From Limobrevibacterium gyesilva (lineage in GTDB: Bacteria; Pseudomonadota; Alphaproteobacteria; Acetobacterales; Acetobacteraceae), in assembly GCF_025989185.1 (NCBI RefSeq), contig NZ_JAPDNT010000001.1:496001-560000 (forward strand): a DNA stretch of 64,000 nt. Direction: 5' to 3'. Under the pieces are notes generated by a model. It saw only the letters and a list, made by a program, of their open reading frames with translations. It searched no databases and had not been told where the DNA came from. This document shows, in pieces, positions 60,641 through 64,000 of the stretch (position 1 is its first letter; the number at the start of each line of letters is the position of its first letter). The position numbers were made by a program, and so were the translations under genes.

Positions 60641-63600
60641 TCACGTTTCGCCCTCGTGCGGCTTGATCCTGAACCACGCGACATACAAGGCCGGCAGGAA
60701 TATGAGCGTAAGGGCGGTCGCGACCAGAAGCCCGCCCATGACCGCAAAGGCCATCGGTCCCCAGAAAATCGTGACCGCAATGGGAATCATGCCCAGCACC
60801 GTGGAAATGGCAGTGAGCGTGATCGGGCGAAAACGTGAGACGGATGCTTCGATGACCGCGTCCCAGGGTGGCACGCCTTGTGCCCGCTCCGCCTCCACCT
60901 GTTCGATCAGGATGACTGCGTTCCGGGCTATCATCCCGAACAGGGAGAGAATGCCCAGGATGGCCACAAAGCCGAGCGGCCGGTCAAAAAGCAGAAGCGA
61001 CGCGATCACCCCTATGAGCCCGAGAGGAACGACGCTCAGCACGAGAAACAGCCGGTTGAAGCTCTGGAGCTGGACCATCAGGAAAGTGATCATCAGGAAC
61101 AGCATCAGTGGGATCACGGCGAACACGGACGCTCGCGATTTCTCGCTCTCCTCGACCGTGCCGCCGAGGTCGATCCGATATGGCGCCGGCAGGCTCGCGT
61201 TCAGCTTCTCCACCGCCGGCGCGAGTGCCGCGACAACGCCTTCCGGCAGGGCGCCGGGGGCCACATCGGCCTGCACCGTCAAGGTCGGAACACGATCCCG
61301 CCGCCAAATCAGGGGGTACTCCTGCTCGAAATCGAAGCTGGCGAACTGGCTGAGCGGAACAGTACGCCCTCCGGGTAGCGGAACCTGCAGGGTGCGAAGT
61401 GTGGCGAGCGAGACGCGCTGCTCGTCCGTCGCCCGCGCGACGACGTCGACCAGGTAGATATCGTCACGCACCTGGGTAACCGGCACGCCCGTGACCACGG
61501 TGTTCATGACGGAAGCAAGCGCCTGCGAGCTGAGGCCCAGGAGCCGCGCCTGGTCCTGGTCGATCCGAACGCGGACCATTCTCGCCGGTTCCATCCAGTC
61601 GAAGTTCACGCGTCTCGCATCGGCATTCGTCGCGACCAGTGTCGCCAGCTGAAGCGCGATCTCGCGTACCTGGGTGATATCCGGCCCGATGACGCGGTAC
61701 TGCACCGGCCACCCTACCGGCGGACCGAGGCCGAGCGGCGATACGCGACCGACCGCACCTGGGAACTGCTCTGCGAGCGCCCGTTCCAGTTTCGCTTCCA
61801 GACGTTCCCGGGCGCGCACGTCCTTGGCGACAACCACAGCTTGTGTGAAGAAGTCGTTCGGCAACTCGACGGACAGCGGCAGATAGAACCTGATGGCGCC
61901 GCGCCCGATATAGGTGCTCCAGCGCGCCACGTCGGGGTCGTTGCGCAGGATCCCGTCCAGCCGAACGGCAGCCTGTTCGCTGGCATAGATGGACGCGTTT
62001 TGCGGCAGCCTGAGGTCCACCAGAAGATCGGGCCGGTCCGATGCCGGGAAGAACTGCCGCGGCACCAGCGGCAGCGCCAGGATGGCCGCTACGAAGCAGG
62101 CAAGCGTGATCCCGATGGTGATCCAGCGCAACCGCATGGCCCCCACCAGGACCGAGCGGAACGCAGTCATGAGCCGGCCAGGCTCGCCCAACGGCTTGGG
62201 CTTCAGCAGCGCCACGCCAAGCAGGGGCATGAAGACAACGGCAACGAGCCAGGAGACGATCAGCGTGATGCCGACGACGGCGAAGATGGAAAACGTGTAT
62301 TCGCCCGCCGAGCTCCTCGCGAACCCGATCGGAACGAAGCCCGCGGCGGTGACGAAACTCCCGGTCAGCATGGCGAAGGCGAGGGTACGGTAGGCGAAAG
62401 TGGCCGCCGCCTCCTTGCTGTCGCCCAGGGAGAGCCGGGTGGTCATGACGTCGATCGTGGTCATTGCGTCGTCGACGAGCAGCGCCAGGGCGATGATCAG
62501 CGCGCCCAGTGAGATGCGCTGCAAGTCGATCCCGAAGAACTCCATGATCGGGAAGGTGATGGCGAGCGTGAGCGGGATGGAGAGCGCGACGACGGTGCCC
62601 GCCCGGACTCCGAGGCTGATGAAGCTCACCGCCATGATGATAGCAATCGCCTGCCACAGCGACTCGGTGAACTCGCTGATGGCCTCGTCGACAACGTCGG
62701 ACTGGTTGGCAACCAGGATCGGCTCGATGCCGACCGGAAGGTCGGCGGTGATCTCGCGGACTGCGCGCTTGAGATTGCGGCCGAGGGCAAGGATGTCGCC
62801 CCCTTCCCGCATTGCGATGGCCAGGCCGATCGCCGGATGTCCGTTCACACGGAACAAAGGCTGCGGCGGATCCACGAAGCCGCGATGCACCTGGGCAATG
62901 TCGCGAAGGCGGATCAGGCGGCCGTTGGCGACGAAGTTGACGGCGAGAAGGTCCTGCTCGGAATTGAAGGCGCCGGTGACGCGCAGCAACAACCTTTCAT
63001 TGCCGGTCAAGATCGTCCCGGCCGGGCTGACGATATTCTGCGCCTGCAGCGCCGAGAGCAGGGTCGCCCGGTCGATTCCGAGTGTCGCCAGCTCCTGGAT
63101 CGAGAATTCCACGAAGATGCGCTCGTCCTGCGCCCCGAGGATCTCAATCTTCGACACGTCGGGCACCTGCAGAAGCCGGGAGCGTATGTCCTCCACCTTG
63201 TCGCGCAGCTCCCGATGGGTGAACCCATCGGCGACGAACCCGTAGATGATCCCAAACGTTTCGCCGAACTCGTCGTTGAAGCCGGGGCCGATCACACCCT
63301 GCGGCAGCGTATGGCGCATGTCGCCGATGCTTTTGCGGACGTGATACCAGATGTCCGGGACTTCGCGGGCCGTGGTCTCCTGCTTCAGGTTGACGAAAAT
63401 GGTCGTCTGGCCTGGTGTCGTGTAGCTGCGCAGGAAGTCGAGGCTCGGGATCTCCTGAAGCGTGCGTTCCAGACGCTCGGTCACCTGGAGCAGTGTGTCG
63501 TTCAGGTTGGCTCCGGGCCAGGCGGCCTGCACAATCATCGTCTTGATCACAAAGGCAGGATCCTCGTTGCGCCCAAGGCGCGTGAACGAGGTGATGCCGG

Positions 63601-63676
63601 CAATGACCGCGACGATCATGCAATAGACCACGAACGGGCGGTGCCGAAGCGCCCAATCCGAAAGATTGAAGCCCAC
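60641..63676 (-). CDS. RND-family efflux pump inner-membrane subunit
   Basis: A 1011-residue proton-driven exporter of the AcrB/MexB/HAE1 superfamily. Landmarks are the first helix WALRHRPFVVYCMIVAVIAG, the porter region GVIGPGFNDEFGETFGIIYGF, the TM4 proton-relay segment ALIIALALLVDDAMTTIDVM, and the C-terminal GLIGVIASLLLFDRPLGFVAILGILSLFGMIARN. The close sequence FGIIYGF and the Asp-Asp in TM4 fit multidrug-type rather than heavy-metal pumps. It starts at GTG 63676, overlapping the adaptor's stop codon in TAGTG, so the two are translationally coupled. The substrate is unknown. Confidence 0.92.
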   Translation of the reverse strand: MGFNLSDWALRHRPFVVYCMIVAVIAGITSFTRLGRNEDPAFVIKTMIVQAAWPGANLNDTLLQVTERLERTLQEIPSLDFLRSYTTPGQTTIFVNLKQETTAREVPDIWYHVRKSIGDMRHTLPQGVIGPGFNDEFGETFGIIYGFVADGFTHRELRDKVEDIRSRLLQVPDVSKIEILGAQDERIFVEFSIQELATLGIDRATLLSALQAQNIVSPAGTILTGNERLLLRVTGAFNSEQDLLAVNFVANGRLIRLRDIAQVHRGFVDPPQPLFRVNGHPAIGLAIAMREGGDILALGRNLKRAVREITADLPVGIEPILVANQSDVVDEAISEFTESLWQAIAIIMAVSFISLGVRAGTVVALSIPLTLAITFPIMEFFGIDLQRISLGALIIALALLVDDAMTTIDVMTTRLSLGDSKEAAATFAYRTLAFAMLTGSFVTAAGFVPIGFARSSAGEYTFSIFAVVGITLIVSWLVAVVFMPLLGVALLKPKPLGEPGRLMTAFRSVLVGAMRLRWITIGITLACFVAAILALPLVPRQFFPASDRPDLLVDLRLPQNASIYASEQAAVRLDGILRNDPDVARWSTYIGRGAIRFYLPLSVELPNDFFTQAVVVAKDVRARERLEAKLERALAEQFPGAVGRVSPLGLGPPVGWPVQYRVIGPDITQVREIALQLATLVATNADARRVNFDWMEPARMVRVRIDQDQARLLGLSSQALASVMNTVVTGVPVTQVRDDIYLVDVVARATDEQRVSLATLRTLQVPLPGGRTVPLSQFASFDFEQEYPLIWRRDRVPTLTVQADVAPGALPEGVVAALAPAVEKLNASLPAPYRIDLGGTVEESEKSRASVFAVIPLMLFLMITFLMVQLQSFNRLFLVLSVVPLGLIGVIASLLLFDRPLGFVAILGILSLFGMIARNAVILIEQVEAERAQGVPPWDAVIEASVSRFRPITLTAISTVLGMIPIAVTIFWGPMAFAVMGGLLVATALTLIFLPALYVAWFRIKPHEGET

Positions 63677-64000
63677 TACGACGGCCCCAGGAGGCGCACT
63701 TTCTGGCCGGGATGCAGCGCCTGTGCGCCGGCGGTCACCACGATGTCGCCAACGTCGAGTCCGTGGTCCACGACCACCATGCTCGGATCGAACCGCAGCA
63801 CCTCGACATTCCTCAGCGAAACGGTGAGCGCTGACGGGTCGACGATCCACACGGCAGGCTGATTGTTGGACGCGGTCAGCGCGCTTGCGGGAACTGCAAT
63901 GACCGGTGTGGATTCCAGCTCGACGCTGCCATTGACCGTCGAACCGAGGCGCATGACCGCCGGAGGATCAGTCAGGCCGACCCGTACCAGGAAGGTCCGT
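63676..64000 (-). CDS. RND efflux periplasmic adaptor (membrane fusion protein), 5' part outside window
   Basis: The C-terminal about 107 codons of a membrane-fusion adaptor that connects the RND pump to an outer-membrane channel. Visible are the beta-barrel strand FLVRVGLTDPPAVMRLGSTVNGSVEL, the VIAVPASALTASNNQPAVWIVD block and the membrane-proximal ending DIVVTAGAQALHPGQKVRLL. The N-terminal lipoyl and coiled-coil parts lie beyond the edge. The stop codon overlaps the pump's GTG start. Confidence 0.9.
   Translation of the reverse strand, partial: RTFLVRVGLTDPPAVMRLGSTVNGSVELESTPVIAVPASALTASNNQPAVWIVDPSALTVSLRNVEVLRFDPSMVVVDHGLDVGDIVVTAGAQALHPGQKVRLLGPS

Overview
This is about 64 kb of a high-GC bacterial chromosome, most likely an alphaproteobacterium and probably from the Acetobacteraceae. 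The support is: the very GC-rich third codon positions in nearly every gene; ccmB/ccmA placed back to back with acnA; a short-chain-acyl-type (ScfR) regulator divergent from isocitrate lyase; a FUSC-type membrane protein; and an intergenic mosaic of GC-rich triloop hairpins (about 6011-6185) of a kind I associate with acetic-acid-bacteria relatives. The family assignment is inference; no rRNA gene is present to settle it.

Layout. 1-3100: the 5' part of a zinc ABC transporter binding protein (znuA-like) behind a perfect Zur-type palindrome, a divergent YgjP-like metalloprotease, a zinc-type alcohol dehydrogenase relative, and a single-domain (p)ppGpp hydrolase. 3100-7700: aldehyde dehydrogenase, kynureninase, a small secreted protein and a FUSC transporter. 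7800-15700: an accessory, rearranged stretch. It holds a D-aminopeptidase-like serine hydrolase with two truncated copies of its 5' end 5-6 kb away, an OmpA-like lipoprotein behind a textbook FNR/FixK-type promoter, an oxidoreductase remnant, two unrecognised proteins (one a five-repeat acid/base block protein), an AI-2E family transporter and a small cytochrome c. 15700-17700: an AT-richer island with a DUF3800 gene, a GIY-YIG-like gene, two short ORFs and a strongly foldable 76-nt element with its own promoter. From 18000 on the window is mostly ordinary chromosomal metabolism.

Functional themes. Carbon metabolism includes glyoxylate-shunt isocitrate lyase with its likely regulator, aconitase, an acetolactate-synthase-type enzyme, a MaoC hydratase, an SMP-30 lactonase-like protein, D-2-hydroxyacid dehydrogenase and several dehydrogenases. 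Peptide and amino-acid salvage includes the D-aminopeptidase-like hydrolase, an AbgB-like M20 amidase, an S9 peptidase, gamma-glutamyltransferase and kynureninase. Signalling includes a membrane, Fe-S-containing class III nucleotide cyclase, a class-I-PDE-like HD protein and the small alarmone hydrolase. The envelope is represented by a TonB receptor, a solo MlaC-like protein, two GT-C-like membrane proteins, a phospholipase D lipoprotein and an RND efflux pair at the right edge. One tRNA-Leu(UAA) lies at 60501-60581. No CRISPR array, complete transposase or phage structural gene was found.

The most interesting items are the promoter-driven, multi-stem RNA-like element next to the DUF3800 gene (15901-16014), the acid/base block-repeat protein (11989-12780), and the serine-hydrolase leader hairpin conserved in three copies with one compensatory base-pair change.
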